Both the position numbers and the translations under genes were made by a program. A stretch of DNA of 64,000 nt from an uncultured Campylobacter sp. (GTDB taxonomy: Bacteria; Campylobacterota; Campylobacteria; Campylobacterales; Campylobacteraceae), in assembly GCF_937981295.1 (NCBI RefSeq), contig NZ_CALJPC010000089.1, positions 1 to 64,000 on the forward strand, in the 5' to 3' direction. Numbering within the stretch: the stretch's first letter is position 1; every line of letters starts with the position of its first letter. Below the pieces are notes generated by a model, which worked only from the letters and a program-made list of their open reading frames with translations, searched no databases and was not told the origin of the DNA. Below are positions 17,924 through 27,605 of the stretch, in pieces.

Positions 17924-18958
17924 ATGCTAATCAGGCTCTTTCGCTTCGATCCTCGCTGCGACGTCGCAAGCTACTTCAAGCCCTATGTTTATGAAAGCGC
18001 GCCCTTTGCCGATCTTGCGGCACTGCTTGACGACATCTGCGCGCACGATCCCTATTTCAGCGCGCAGGGAGTGGAATTTGTAAAAATCGGCGGCACGACG
18101 GTGAGCGTAAAAGAGCCGCTAGATACGCTTATAGCGCACTTTGGAAGCGAGCTAACCATCTCGCCTCTTAGCGAAAAAGAGGCGATTAAAGATTTGCGCT
18201 GCGAGCCGCGAGCGTTTTTGGATAAATTTAAAGCCTTTGAGAGCATCGCGGACGCCTCTGATTTCGAGTTTTACAAAAGCCTCGCGCCCTATTTTTACTC
18301 GACGAAAATCCCCGCATGCTCACGGGAGTTTTTGGGCAACAGCGCCTTTATCTTCGCGCACCGCCTGATGCAGACGCATCCGAGCGAGCGCATGAGGATT
18401 TTGGAGATCATCGAGCCGCAGATGGCGTATTTTACGAAGTGCGACGCCGTGGGGATGGAGTTTGACGACCGTGCGGCATACAGGGCGTTTTGCGACATTT
18501 TAAAATTTGAACCCGCGCGCAGCAATAAAATTTTAAGCGCGCAGAGCATGGCGGAATTTGACGCAGCGGGCACGAAGCACGATTTTAGCGGCTTTAACGT
18601 CGCCGTGTGGTACGACGAGGCTGCGGAGGAGCTCGCTAGCAGGTTGGGCGCGCAGATCGTGCACTTTGGCTGCGAAGGCGCGCCGCTTGGAGCGCAGATA
18701 TACGAGCGCGAGCGGGAGTGCGCGCTGCGGCTGGGGGGCGAAATTTTATTTGACGCGTTTGACAGCGGAAGCGATTTTTTGCTAGTAAATTCCAAGCTCG
18801 CGCTTGATTTTTTAGACGGCAGAAGCAATGAAATTCAAAGGCTTTTCGGCAGAGATCTCGCGGGGTTTTATCTAATTACGACAGATGAGCTCATCGCTCT
18901 AGCTCGCGGCGAGAGGCCCGACTTTTCGGCACGCAAGCTAAAGCCGACGCTGATTTAA
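17924..18958 (+). CDS. Conserved epsilonproteobacterial protein of unknown function
   Basis: This 344-residue soluble-looking protein begins MLIRLFRFDPRCDVASYFKPY. An early Cys and a patterned N-terminal 100 residues (KIGGTTVSVKEPLD) resemble proteins of Campylobacter and relatives annotated only as DUF5644-type, but I am not certain of that label. Further cysteines (C135, C174, C190 region and the later HFGCEGAPLG) could bind a metal or cluster. There is no signal peptide or membrane helix. The start has AAAGGATGAAAA upstream. It is divergent from truD. Confidence 0.65.
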   Translation: MLIRLFRFDPRCDVASYFKPYVYESAPFADLAALLDDICAHDPYFSAQGVEFVKIGGTTVSVKEPLDTLIAHFGSELTISPLSEKEAIKDLRCEPRAFLDKFKAFESIADASDFEFYKSLAPYFYSTKIPACSREFLGNSAFIFAHRLMQTHPSERMRILEIIEPQMAYFTKCDAVGMEFDDRAAYRAFCDILKFEPARSNKILSAQSMAEFDAAGTKHDFSGFNVAVWYDEAAEELASRLGAQIVHFGCEGAPLGAQIYERERECALRLGGEILFDAFDSGSDFLLVNSKLALDFLDGRSNEIQRLFGRDLAGFYLITTDELIALARGERPDFSARKLKPTLI

Positions 18959-19046
18959 GCGGACGGGAGTTAAATTTTACTTATATTGCGACGTTGAAAT
19001 TTTAAACGGGCTGTGTACTTATGGACGTCAGAAGCTAAATAGCTTC

Positions 19047-19118
19047 CTAAATCGCAGGCAACTTTCCCTCTACTATTTTTCTTAATTCAGCATTTGCTTG
19101 TTTTGCCGTATAGCTCAT
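19047..19118 (-). CDS. Possible 23-residue peptide downstream of the 159-residue gene
   Basis: A short ORF (MSYTAKQANAELRKIVEGK and four more residues) begins 15 bases after the stop of the next feature upstream, with AGAGGA placed before its ATG. It is hydrophilic and helical. It could be a real micro-protein or the surviving start of a truncated gene. Only the ribosome-binding site and the compact spacing support it. Confidence 0.3.
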   Translation of the reverse strand: MSYTAKQANAELRKIVEGKLPAI

Positions 19119-19133
19119 ATTTCATCCTCTTCT

Positions 19134-19613
19134 TTAAATTTTAGATCTGAAAATTACTTGAATATTCTCTCTAGGAATAGAAATTATAGCACCTATCTTA
19201 TACTCATTTAAAATTTCTTTTAAAATATCTACAATCTCCTGCTTTGGTATATCCCCAAGATCGCTTCTTATAGATTCCAGTTCATATATTAATATAAACG
19301 GATTATCCGTATCTTTTTTGCCAGTATATTCATTATATATCTTCCTTAAATCAATCTCTATATCTTTGCCCTTGTAGTGCAAGATCCATATATCTTCACC
19401 GCTAAATTCCATATCTCTCGGATCTCCGATAGTGATACTGCACACTGAAAAAAGCCAAATACCTCTTTCTCGATCTATGCACCAGCTTCTTGAATTTAGA
19501 ATAGCCCATTCCAGCTTAACTTGATGATACTTTTCACATATCTCATTGCATGGTTTTAGCAAGTCGTATTTCTCGATATCCTCTTTTGAAATACGCTCTG
19601 TAACAAACGCCAT
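19134..19613 (-). CDS. AT-rich orphan protein, possibly an immunity protein
   Basis: This intact 159-residue acidic protein has no signal peptide or membrane helix. It contains CIDRERGIWLFSV and a C-terminal helix followed by IISIPRENIQVIF. I do not recognise a family. The GC content is well below that of the surrounding genes, and it stands alone between gene-poor stretches. Both traits are shared with the toxin-immunity fragment 3 kb away. An orphan immunity protein is the most natural guess, not a demonstrated function. Confidence 0.5.
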   Translation of the reverse strand: MAFVTERISKEDIEKYDLLKPCNEICEKYHQVKLEWAILNSRSWCIDRERGIWLFSVCSITIGDPRDMEFSGEDIWILHYKGKDIEIDLRKIYNEYTGKKDTDNPFILIYELESIRSDLGDIPKQEIVDILKEILNEYKIGAIISIPRENIQVIFRSKI

Positions 19614-19897
19614 TCTCCACTCCTTAAGAATTTAAAATTTTAGACTGCTTACGGGTTGCCGCCGTCTTTTGCTCTTGCGGCAAATCGTTTAGCCATTTGC
19701 GCAAATGGCTAAATATACGCTAAATTTCATCTTTCCGCGCCGCGTAAATTTTAAAATTTCGCCGTCCGCGCGCACGAACGAAATTTTAAAATTCCACGCC
19801 GCAAATCAAAGCGACGAATGAACGCGCTAGCGCACAGAAATCGCGCGGATTAACAAAAGTCGCGTTTGAATTTCATCGGTAAATTTATAAATTCCGC

Positions 19898-20584
19898 CTA
19901 CGCTTCGGCGGTTTCGTTTTCGTCGATTACGGCTTGCATCGTATCTCTGGCGTGCTGTAGCCAATCTTTATCGCTCGTATCGAGCAGGTCTAGGTAGATG
20001 ATTTTGACGTGTCCGCTGTGGACGGTGAAATCGTGAGAGTTTGCGATATGCTGCGTGCCGATGAGTACCACGGGCTGGACTCGCAGACCGAGCTTGCTAA
20101 CGATCGCTTTAGCACCGCTTTGGAATTGCAAAAGCTGCGTGCCGCGATGCCTAGTGCCCTCGGGAAACATCGTGATGACGCGCCCTTCGCTCACGCGCTG
20201 CTGCACTTCATGCACGATCCGCACCAGATCGCGCGGATTTGAGCGATCGACCTGGATCATCTTCGGAAGCGTGATGATTTTGCCGATGATAGGGATGTCA
20301 GCGATCTCCTTTTTAGCGATCCAGCAGATATCGCCGGGATGGGTTTCTTCGAGCACGACGATATCCATTATGCTTTGGTGGTTGGCGATTACTAACTGCG
20401 CGCGCGGATCGGGAGTGCCTATGATCTCGATATCATATCCGACGCCGTAGCGCTGGAAGCGCCCCCAAATGCGGCGAAAGCGGCGATGAGAGGAGTTTTT
20501 CACCGCCATGGCGATCACGACGCAAACGACGGTAAAAATAAACCAAATCGCGTAAAATAGCGCTCTAATCCTTGACAAGCTCAT
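19898..20584 (-). CDS. plsC: 1-acyl-sn-glycerol-3-phosphate acyltransferase PlsC
   Basis: PlsC acylates lysophosphatidic acid to phosphatidic acid at the inner membrane. The acyltransferase motif NHQSIMD (H-x4-D) is near residue 68 and FPEGTR near 140; an N-terminal membrane helix covers about residues 7-27. The 228-residue length is usual. It overlaps the upstream SH3-like gene by 20 bases. The chain ctpA-purC-purS-purQ-this pair is the same gene order as in C. jejuni. Confidence 0.93.
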   Translation of the reverse strand: MSLSRIRALFYAIWFIFTVVCVVIAMAVKNSSHRRFRRIWGRFQRYGVGYDIEIIGTPDPRAQLVIANHQSIMDIVVLEETHPGDICWIAKKEIADIPIIGKIITLPKMIQVDRSNPRDLVRIVHEVQQRVSEGRVITMFPEGTRHRGTQLLQFQSGAKAIVSKLGLRVQPVVLIGTQHIANSHDFTVHSGHVKIIYLDLLDTSDKDWLQHARDTMQAVIDENETAEA

Positions 20585-21857
20585 CCTTTTTTACCCAGCC
20601 GATCTTGTTGCCGCCCAGCATGATTTTATAAAATTCCTTATTAGTGCCTAAAATTTCAACCTTTTCGGGATTTTTAGTCACGTAAAACACGGTGGAGCTT
20701 TGCATAGGCAGAATTCTAACCGGGGAATTTTGCGCGATACTGCCCGTGCCGTAAGGCCTTTGCGCGTAGAAATTTACCGCCAAAATCAGCACCGCAAAGA
20801 TAAGCGGCGTGATATTTTTGCTAAGCAGAAACATCACCAAAAGCCCGGCTGCAAGGGTATAGATCGCGATCTGCTTGTAAGCTTCAAATTTACTCTCTTT
20901 CGGATTTAGCCCGATCTGCGTGCTAAGATCCTCGGCGCGCGGGTTGAGCTCAAGTCCGAAATTTTCAAATTTTTTCGTCTGGAGATTGAAGTAGCTGAAG
21001 TCTAAATTTGTGATATTTTTATCCACGACGGCGAAATAATATCCGCTCTGACTTGCGTATGTGCCGCGCACAGAGTCCACACCCTGCTTGATAATGGCGG
21101 GATTATCAATGCTAAAAGCGCTGATTGCGCCGTTTCGGATACCAAGATCGAGCGTAAGTAAATTCGATGCGTCGTCAAATTTTGTAGTTTTGTAGTTTTT
21201 AAGTTTCAACTCGTCGGCTACGATATGCGAAAAATTAGGCTTCGTATCAAGCTTCATAAATTCCGGATTATCAGGCTTAATAGAGCTTTTTTCAAAGAAT
21301 TCTCCGTTGCGCTGCAGCGTCAAAACGAGCTCATTGATCTTGTCGCTCTTATCGCTTGCCGCAAACCACAGCGTCGTCTCAAACATCTCGTCGCCCTCAA
21401 TCCACGTAAGATTATCGGCATTAAGCCACTTCATACCATTGGTGCGGCTGATCTCTAGCTTTGGCTTAACGGTGATTTTCTGCCCCAAATACACGGCGAA
21501 ATCAATCTTAAAAATTTGATTGCAATACACCTTCCTAGGCATCCCGCTGGCTTTTAGTGTAAGTTCCTTGGGCTTAATGTCCTGATAGACCTTATCGTCG
21601 GATACGTCAAGATCGACTTCGTTAGTAGGCGCCAAAGCCTTAAGATCGTCGATGCTTAGATTATCCATCGACATAACCTCTTTTTTATTATACTTCAGCA
21701 TCACCTTGGAATTATCACGCGTCTGCGGCTCATCCGGCTTATCCTCAGCTTTTTTCGGTGCATATTTACTTAGATCGTCAAGCGAATCGATCTCAATCTC
21801 TGGCGCCGCAAAAGCGATCGCGCACACGCCCAGAATGGCAAAAAATTTTTTTAGCAA
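20565..21857 (-). CDS. Exported membrane-anchored protein with C-terminal SH3-like domain
   Basis: The 430-residue protein has a signal peptide (MLKKFFAILGVCAIAFAAPE), a largely beta-rich periplasmic region and two adjacent membrane helices near residues 330-370 (IYTLAAGLLVMFLLS and ITPLIFAVLILAVNFYA). The end is an SH3-like module (SPVRILPMQSSTVFYV to IGWVKKDELV). This matches a Campylobacter periplasmic protein of unknown function found between purQ and plsC (C. jejuni Cj0515 position). A role in envelope assembly or peptidoglycan binding is plausible from the SH3 module but unproven. Confidence 0.75.
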   Translation of the reverse strand: MLKKFFAILGVCAIAFAAPEIEIDSLDDLSKYAPKKAEDKPDEPQTRDNSKVMLKYNKKEVMSMDNLSIDDLKALAPTNEVDLDVSDDKVYQDIKPKELTLKASGMPRKVYCNQIFKIDFAVYLGQKITVKPKLEISRTNGMKWLNADNLTWIEGDEMFETTLWFAASDKSDKINELVLTLQRNGEFFEKSSIKPDNPEFMKLDTKPNFSHIVADELKLKNYKTTKFDDASNLLTLDLGIRNGAISAFSIDNPAIIKQGVDSVRGTYASQSGYYFAVVDKNITNLDFSYFNLQTKKFENFGLELNPRAEDLSTQIGLNPKESKFEAYKQIAIYTLAAGLLVMFLLSKNITPLIFAVLILAVNFYAQRPYGTGSIAQNSPVRILPMQSSTVFYVTKNPEKVEILGTNKEFYKIMLGGNKIGWVKKDELVKD

Positions 21858-22516
21858 ATTAAGCCTTTTAGCATTTTCTCTCCGTCCGTGCCGCCCAAAA
21901 TAGGCTCTATCGCGCGCTCAGGATGCGGCATCAGGCCGAAAATCTTTTTGTTTTTATCGCAAATCCCGGCGATTGCGTCCACTGAGCCGTTCGGATTTAG
22001 ATCCGCGCCGTTTGCGTCGCAATATTTTAACAGCACGCAATCCTCGTCGTATAGCGACTTTAGCGTATCTGCAGGCGCATAGTAGTTGCCCTCGCCATGC
22101 GCGATCGGGATATTTAAAATTTCGCCCTTATCGCAACAGTGCAGAAATTTATTATCGTTTGAAACGACGCGCAGATGGTGGAATTTTGATATGAAGCTTA
22201 AATTTATATTTTTATTCATCGCGCCTGCGAGCAAGCCTAGCTCCAAAAGCATCTGAAAGCCATTACAGATGCCTAAGATATAGCCGCCGCGCGCAGCATG
22301 AGCGAGAACCGCCTTCATCACCGGGCTAAATTTGGCAATAGCCGCCGTCCGCAGATAATCTCCGTGGCTAAAGCCGCCGGGAAGCACGATCAGATCGGCG
22401 TTTATGTCGGTTTCTTTATGCCAGATTATCTGCGTTTCGCAACCCAGCGCGTCAAAGGCGTATTTGCTGTCGCGCTCGCAGTTGGTGCCGGGGAAATTTA
22501 CGATCGCTACCTTCAT
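21851..22516 (-). CDS. purQ: Phosphoribosylformylglycinamidine synthase subunit PurQ
   Basis: PurQ is the glutaminase subunit of FGAM synthase in purine biosynthesis and feeds ammonia to PurL. It is a class I glutamine amidotransferase: the nucleophile Cys lies in GICNGFQML near residue 85, and the His-Glu pair in MPHPERA near the C-terminus. The start VAIVNFPGTNCE is typical. It overlaps purS by four bases and the next gene by seven. With PurS present, the organism must use the three-part PurSQL enzyme; purL is not in this window. Confidence 0.96.
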   Translation of the reverse strand: MKVAIVNFPGTNCERDSKYAFDALGCETQIIWHKETDINADLIVLPGGFSHGDYLRTAAIAKFSPVMKAVLAHAARGGYILGICNGFQMLLELGLLAGAMNKNINLSFISKFHHLRVVSNDNKFLHCCDKGEILNIPIAHGEGNYYAPADTLKSLYDEDCVLLKYCDANGADLNPNGSVDAIAGICDKNKKIFGLMPHPERAIEPILGGTDGEKMLKGLIC

Positions 22517-22749
22517 ATCACGATCTCGTAGTCTTCGATGACGGTATTTGCCAAAATTTCATCGCACATCTTGGCAACTTCGGCATAAATTTTATCCCTA
22601 TCCTCGTCATCTAGCTCAAGGACAATCTGTTTGGCTACGCGCACATCTCGCACACCGCTAAATCCAAGCGAAGCGAGGGCGTGTTTGACCGCCTTGCCCT
22701 GCGGATCGAGCACGCCCTGCTTAAGCCTTACGTTTACGATCACCTTCAT
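22513..22749 (-). CDS. purS: Phosphoribosylformylglycinamidine synthase subunit PurS
   Basis: This 78-residue protein, MKVIVNVRLKQGVLDPQG with GVRDVRVAKQIVLEL, is the small PurS subunit. It bridges PurQ and PurL and is needed for ammonia transfer. Length and sequence are typical. It sits three bases downstream of purC and overlaps purQ. Confidence 0.95.
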   Translation of the reverse strand: MKVIVNVRLKQGVLDPQGKAVKHALASLGFSGVRDVRVAKQIVLELDDEDRDKIYAEVAKMCDEILANTVIEDYEIVI

Positions 22750-22752
22750 CGC

Positions 22753-23475
22753 TTATCCTAAAATTCTACGCAAGACCTCTTCGTAGGCCACTTTTACGCT
22801 ACCGAGATCCTGTCTGAATACGTCCTTATCGAGCTTTTTGTCGGTTTGTTTGTCCCAAAAGCGGCAGCTATCGGGGCTGATCTCATCTGCAAGCAGGATA
22901 TTGCCGTCCTTATCTCTGCCAAGCTCGATTTTGAAATCCACGAGCTTTAAATTTCGCTCATCGAAAAATTTAATCAAGATTTCATTGATCTTGCGCGCGA
23001 TCTTTTTGAGCTCGTCAAGCTCGCTTTGGCTCTTTACGGCGCCAAGCAGCAAGCAATGCTCGTCGTTTAGGATCGGATCGCCCAGCTCGTCGTCTTTATA
23101 GCAAAACTCCACCAGCGTAAACGGAAGCTTCGTGCCCTCTTTGATGCCTAGGCGCTTTGTAAGCGAGCCGGTGGCGATATTGCGAGCGATGATCTCCAGA
23201 GGGAAAATTTTACATTTTTTCACGAGCTGCTCGGTCGGACTGATCGTATCAACAAGCGCGGTGGCGATGCCGTGCTTTTTAAGCAGATCAAAAATCAGCG
23301 TCGAAATTTTACAATTCAGCGCGCCTTTGCCGCTCTCTTCGGCTTTTTTGACGCCGTTAAACGCTGTCAGCGAATCTTTAAATTCCGAGATTAAAAGGTC
23401 GTCACTTTCGTTAACCGACCACATCTTTTTGCCCTTGCCTTCGTAGATAAGCTCTTTTTTGGTAGCTTGCATCAC
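22753..23475 (-). CDS. purC: SAICAR synthetase PurC
   Basis: PurC joins CAIR and aspartate with ATP in purine synthesis. The N-terminal KELIYEGKGKKMW and the later SPDSCRFWD are conserved family motifs, and 240 residues is normal. It lies seven bases after ctpA and leads the pur genes, so ctpA, purC, purS and purQ probably share a transcript starting upstream of ctpA. Confidence 0.96.
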   Translation of the reverse strand: MMQATKKELIYEGKGKKMWSVNESDDLLISEFKDSLTAFNGVKKAEESGKGALNCKISTLIFDLLKKHGIATALVDTISPTEQLVKKCKIFPLEIIARNIATGSLTKRLGIKEGTKLPFTLVEFCYKDDELGDPILNDEHCLLLGAVKSQSELDELKKIARKINEILIKFFDERNLKLVDFKIELGRDKDGNILLADEISPDSCRFWDKQTDKKLDKDVFRQDLGSVKVAYEEVLRRILG

Positions 23476-23482
23476 ACTCTCC

Positions 23483-24799
23483 TTACTTGATGTTTAGAAT
23501 TTTTATCGCGTCTATTGCGGTTTTTAACTGGATATCGTTATTAATCTGCTCCGCTGTGATGAAACTTTTCTCATCCTTTTTCTGAGCATCTTTTTTCTTG
23601 GTCTCGACCTTGGCTAACTCACCTTGCAGGTGCTTTTTAAGATCAGCTTCTTTTAGCGAAAATTCATCCTCGTCGCGGCTCGGCACCTTGCCCGGCGCCA
23701 CTATGAGATCAGGCGTCACGCCCACCGCTTGGATAGTGCGGCCGCTTGATAGATAGTAACGCGCTATGGTTAGTCGCAAGGCTTCTTTATCCTCGATCGG
23801 GAGGATCACCTGCACGCTTCCCTTACCAAAAGTTTTTTCACCAACCAACACGGCGCGCTTTAGATCCTGAAGCGAGCCGCTTACGATCTCGCTCGCGCTT
23901 GCGCTGCCGCCATTAACCAAAACCACAAGCGGTAGATCGGTGATCTTCTTTTTAGGATCGGCGTTATGCGCCTCGGTTTCGTTTTTCGCACGCCCTTTTT
24001 GAGAGACGATAAGCCCTTTGCTGACGAATAAATTCACAAGCCCAATCGCCTGATCCAAAAGCCCGCCCGGGTTGTTTCGCAGATCCAAAATAATGCCCTT
24101 GGCGTCTCTATGCTCTTTTATAAATTTGCTCGCGTCCGCCACCACGTGCTGATCGAAATTTGTAACGCGCAGATATAAAATTTTATCATCCTCGATCATC
24201 TTAGCATAGACCGATTCTACTTTGATTATGTCGCGGATAATCTCGACGTCGAAAGGCTTGCTAACACCTTTGCGCACGATCGTTAGAGTGATTTTAGTTT
24301 TCGGCTTACCGCGCATTTTTGAGACCGCATCGTCGATCGTGATGCCGAAGGTCGCGTTACCGTCGATACGCAAGATCACATCGTTAGCCTGAATGCCCTT
24401 TTTATCGGCAGGAGTCCCCTCGATAGGCGAGATGACGGTCAGAGCGCCGTCTTTCATACCCACCTGAATTCCAAGCCCACCGAACTCGCCCTCAGTCTGG
24501 ACTTTCGTATCGTTAAACGCCTTTTCGTCCATATAGCTTGAGTGCGCGTCGAGGTTATTCATAAGCCCCGAGATCGTCTTGTCCACAAGCTCCGAGAATG
24601 TCATCTCATCAACATAATTGTTTTCGACGATCGCAAGCGTTTTGGTAAGCTTAGCTAGCGCCTCCAGACGCGTTTTTTCGCTGTCTGGTTTTTTAGTCGC
24701 ATTGACCTCTCTGGCTTGTAAATTTCCGGTAAAAAAACTAACGCCTAAAAATAGAGAAAATATGAATCCCAAGCCGAAGAAGAGGTGTTTTTGTCGCAA
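23483..24799 (-). CDS. ctpA: Carboxy-terminal processing protease (S41 family)
   Basis: This 438-residue periplasmic serine protease has a signal anchor at residues 1-28, a PDZ domain around 95-175 (GEFGGLGIQVGMKDG) and the S41 peptidase domain. The catalytic Ser is in GGSASASEIVSG and the Lys in GEKTFGKGSVQ, the Ser-Lys dyad of C-terminal processing proteases. The C-terminal tail is charged. Such enzymes trim or degrade envelope proteins. It heads the pur cluster and is divergent from clpB, as in C. jejuni. Confidence 0.94.
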   Translation of the reverse strand: MRQKHLFFGLGFIFSLFLGVSFFTGNLQAREVNATKKPDSEKTRLEALAKLTKTLAIVENNYVDEMTFSELVDKTISGLMNNLDAHSSYMDEKAFNDTKVQTEGEFGGLGIQVGMKDGALTVISPIEGTPADKKGIQANDVILRIDGNATFGITIDDAVSKMRGKPKTKITLTIVRKGVSKPFDVEIIRDIIKVESVYAKMIEDDKILYLRVTNFDQHVVADASKFIKEHRDAKGIILDLRNNPGGLLDQAIGLVNLFVSKGLIVSQKGRAKNETEAHNADPKKKITDLPLVVLVNGGSASASEIVSGSLQDLKRAVLVGEKTFGKGSVQVILPIEDKEALRLTIARYYLSSGRTIQAVGVTPDLIVAPGKVPSRDEDEFSLKEADLKKHLQGELAKVETKKKDAQKKDEKSFITAEQINNDIQLKTAIDAIKILNIK

Positions 24800-24929
24800 A
24801 GTTTATCCTTGAAAGTAAAATGGAGTGAATTTTATAGAAAATTGGCTAAAAATAAGGTAAATTTCATACGAAATTTGCGCGTTTACGAATAAATTTAAGC
24901 CGAAAATTTTAAAATCTCACTAAAAAACC

Positions 24930-24958
24930 TTGACATAAACACACTAAAGTTATATAAT
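24930..24958 (+). promoter_or_regulatory. Consensus sigma-70 promoter of clpB
   Basis: TTGACA (24930-24935) and TATAAT (24953-24958) are separated by exactly 17 bases, about 30 bases before the clpB ATG. A perfect -35 is unusual in Campylobacter, where promoters mostly lack one. I saw no CIRCE-type inverted repeat nearby, so the heat-shock control, if any, is not visible. Confidence 0.8.
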
Positions 24959-24988
24959 GCGATCAACTTCAACTTTAGGAGAAAATTT

Positions 24989-27598
24989 ATGAACGAAACT
25001 ATTGAAATTCTAACCGACAAAATGCGCTCTTTGCTCGAAAGCAGCGTTTCTTTGGCGATCCATTCCAAAAATAGCGAAGTGGGCGTATTGCACATGCTTT
25101 GGGCTTTGGTAGCCGACAGCGGCTCGGTGCTAAATCAAATTTTTAATAAATTTAGCATCGAAAAGACCGCGGTCGAGCTTGAGATCAAAAGCGAAATTTC
25201 AAATTTGCCTACGAGCTCAAACGTCACGAAGGAAAACGTGCGAATCTCGCGCGAGCTGATGAACTCGCTAGAGGTCGCAAAGGGGCTGATGACGAGCTCG
25301 GGCGATAAATTTATCGCCGTAGACACCTGGCTGATCGCAAATTTAAACGCCGATCCGCTAAAGAAAATTCTGTCTAAATTTGCAGATCTTAGCGAGATCA
25401 AAAAAGAGCTAGAGGCGCTTCGCGGCGGCAAAAGCATCGATTCGCAAACCGCCGACGAGACGCTTGAGGCGCTTAGTAAATTCGGCGTCGATCTCACCGC
25501 CAAGGCAATCGCGGGCGAGCTCGATCCGGTCATCGGTCGCGACGAGGTGATCTCGCGAATGATGCAAATTTTAATCCGCAAGACGAAAAATAACCCTATC
25601 CTACTCGGTGAGCCGGGCGTTGGAAAAACCGCGGTCGTTGAGGGTCTTGCGCAGCTAATCGCCAAAAAAGAGGTACCGCTCAGCCTGCAAAACAAACGCG
25701 TCATAGCGCTTGATATGAGCGCGCTGATCGCGGGCGCAAAGTACCGCGGCGAGTTTGAAGATAGGCTCAAAGCCGTCATCAACGAGGTCGTAAAAGCCGC
25801 TAACGTCGTGCTTTTTATCGACGAAATTCACACCATCGTAGGCGCGGGCGCAAGTGAAGGCTCGATGGATGCCGCAAACATCCTAAAACCCGCCCTTGCG
25901 CGTGGCGAATTACACGCGATCGGCGCTACGACGCTGAAAGAGTACAGAAAGTATTTTGAAAAAGACGCCGCGCTTCAGCGCCGTTTCCAGCCCGTAACGG
26001 TCGCGGAGCCTAGCGTGAGCGAGGCTACGGCGATCCTGCGCGGCATAAAGGAGCGGCTGGAGGTGCATCACAACGTCACCATCACCGATAGCGCGCTTGT
26101 GGCGGCCGCAAGGCTAAGCGACCGCTACATCAGCGATAGATTTCTACCTGATAAGGCGATCGATCTCATTGACGAAGCGGCGGCAGAGCTTAAAATGCAG
26201 ATCGAAAGCGAGCCAAACGAGCTTGCCAAGGCTAAGCGCGACATCCTCACGCTTCAGGTCGAAAAGGAAGCCCTTAAGATGGAGGATGACGGCAAAAACG
26301 ACGAGAGGCTCGCGCAGATCGACAAAGAGATCGAAAATTTAACCGAGCAGAAAAACGCGCTTCAGGCTAAATTTGAAAACGAAAAGTCCGTATTCGGCGG
26401 CATCAGCGAGGAGAAAAAAGCGATCGACAGCCTCAAAAACGAAGCTAGCCTTGCAAGACGCAACGGCGATCTTAGTAAGGCTGCCGAGATCGAATACGGC
26501 AAGATCCCCGCCGCGCAGGCGAAGGTCAAGGAACTTGAGGCGAAATGGGATGCGATGAAAGAAAACGGCGTGCTTTTGCGAAACCGCGTGGACGAGGAGA
26601 GCGTGGCTGAAATTTTAAGCAAATGGACGGGCATCTCGGTAAGCAAAATGCTCTCCTCCGAAAAGGAGAAATTCCTCCACATCGAGGAGCATTTAAAAGA
26701 AAGCGTCGTGGGGCAGGACGAGGCGCTGCATGCCATCGCTCGCGCCGTCAAGCGCAACAAAGCCGGTCTCGTGAACGAAAACCGCCCTATCGGAAGCTTT
26801 TTGTTTTTAGGCCCTACCGGCGTCGGCAAGACCGAGAGCGCAAAGAGCTTAGCTAGATTTTTATTCGACGATGAGCGAGCGATGATCCGCTTTGATATGA
26901 GCGAATATATGGAAAAACACAGCGTCTCGCGCCTGCTCGGCGCGCCTCCTGGATACGTGGGCTACGATGAGGGCGGACAGCTTACCGAAGCTGTGCGCAG
27001 AAGGCCCTACTCTGTGCTGCTTTTTGATGAGATCGAAAAGGCGCACAAGGACGTATTTAACATCCTGCTTGGAATTTTAGACGACGGGCGCGCGACCGAT
27101 AACAAGGGCGTTACGGTCGATTTCAAAAACACGATCATCATCCTAACGAGCAATATCGGCTCGGCTAAGATTATGGAGCTTGACGCCAAAAATGCGAACA
27201 AGCCGCGCGAAATCGCGCTTGCCGAGCGAGAGGAGGCGGTAAAGAGCGAGCTGAAGAATTATTTCAAGCCCGAATTTATCAACCGCCTGGACGATATCGT
27301 GATCTTCAACGCCCTAAGCGAGGACGATCTTATAAAAATCGTGGGCATTATGTTTAAGAGCCTGCAAAAAACGCTCGCAAATCGCGGCATTAACGCAAGC
27401 CTAAGCGAAAATGCCAAAAAGCTCATCGCCTCGGCGGGCTTTGATATCGAATACGGCGCAAGACCGCTACGAAGGGCGCTCTACGATCTGGTGGAGGATA
27501 AGATCGCCGATATGATCCTAAGCGACGAGATCAAAACGGGTGATCGGATCGAAATCGGCGCGCGTGACAGCGAAATCGAGATAAAAAGGGTAAAGTAA
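24989..27598 (+). CDS. clpB: ATP-dependent disaggregase ClpB
   Basis: ClpB is the cytoplasmic AAA+ hexamer that threads proteins out of aggregates together with DnaK. The order is an N-terminal Clp-N domain (1-150), AAA-1 with GEPGVGKT near residue 208 and the LFIDEIHTIVGAG Walker B, and the coiled-coil M-domain (about 400-530). AAA-2 follows, with GPTGVGKTE and the pore loop in GAPPGYVGYDEGG, then the ClpB C-terminal domain. The length (869) is normal. GGAG lies before the ATG and a consensus promoter lies upstream. Confidence 0.97.
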   Translation: MNETIEILTDKMRSLLESSVSLAIHSKNSEVGVLHMLWALVADSGSVLNQIFNKFSIEKTAVELEIKSEISNLPTSSNVTKENVRISRELMNSLEVAKGLMTSSGDKFIAVDTWLIANLNADPLKKILSKFADLSEIKKELEALRGGKSIDSQTADETLEALSKFGVDLTAKAIAGELDPVIGRDEVISRMMQILIRKTKNNPILLGEPGVGKTAVVEGLAQLIAKKEVPLSLQNKRVIALDMSALIAGAKYRGEFEDRLKAVINEVVKAANVVLFIDEIHTIVGAGASEGSMDAANILKPALARGELHAIGATTLKEYRKYFEKDAALQRRFQPVTVAEPSVSEATAILRGIKERLEVHHNVTITDSALVAAARLSDRYISDRFLPDKAIDLIDEAAAELKMQIESEPNELAKAKRDILTLQVEKEALKMEDDGKNDERLAQIDKEIENLTEQKNALQAKFENEKSVFGGISEEKKAIDSLKNEASLARRNGDLSKAAEIEYGKIPAAQAKVKELEAKWDAMKENGVLLRNRVDEESVAEILSKWTGISVSKMLSSEKEKFLHIEEHLKESVVGQDEALHAIARAVKRNKAGLVNENRPIGSFLFLGPTGVGKTESAKSLARFLFDDERAMIRFDMSEYMEKHSVSRLLGAPPGYVGYDEGGQLTEAVRRRPYSVLLFDEIEKAHKDVFNILLGILDDGRATDNKGVTVDFKNTIIILTSNIGSAKIMELDAKNANKPREIALAEREEAVKSELKNYFKPEFINRLDDIVIFNALSEDDLIKIVGIMFKSLQKTLANRGINASLSENAKKLIASAGFDIEYGARPLRRALYDLVEDKIADMILSDEIKTGDRIEIGARDSEIEIKRVK

Positions 27599-27605
27599 AA
27601 TCGGG

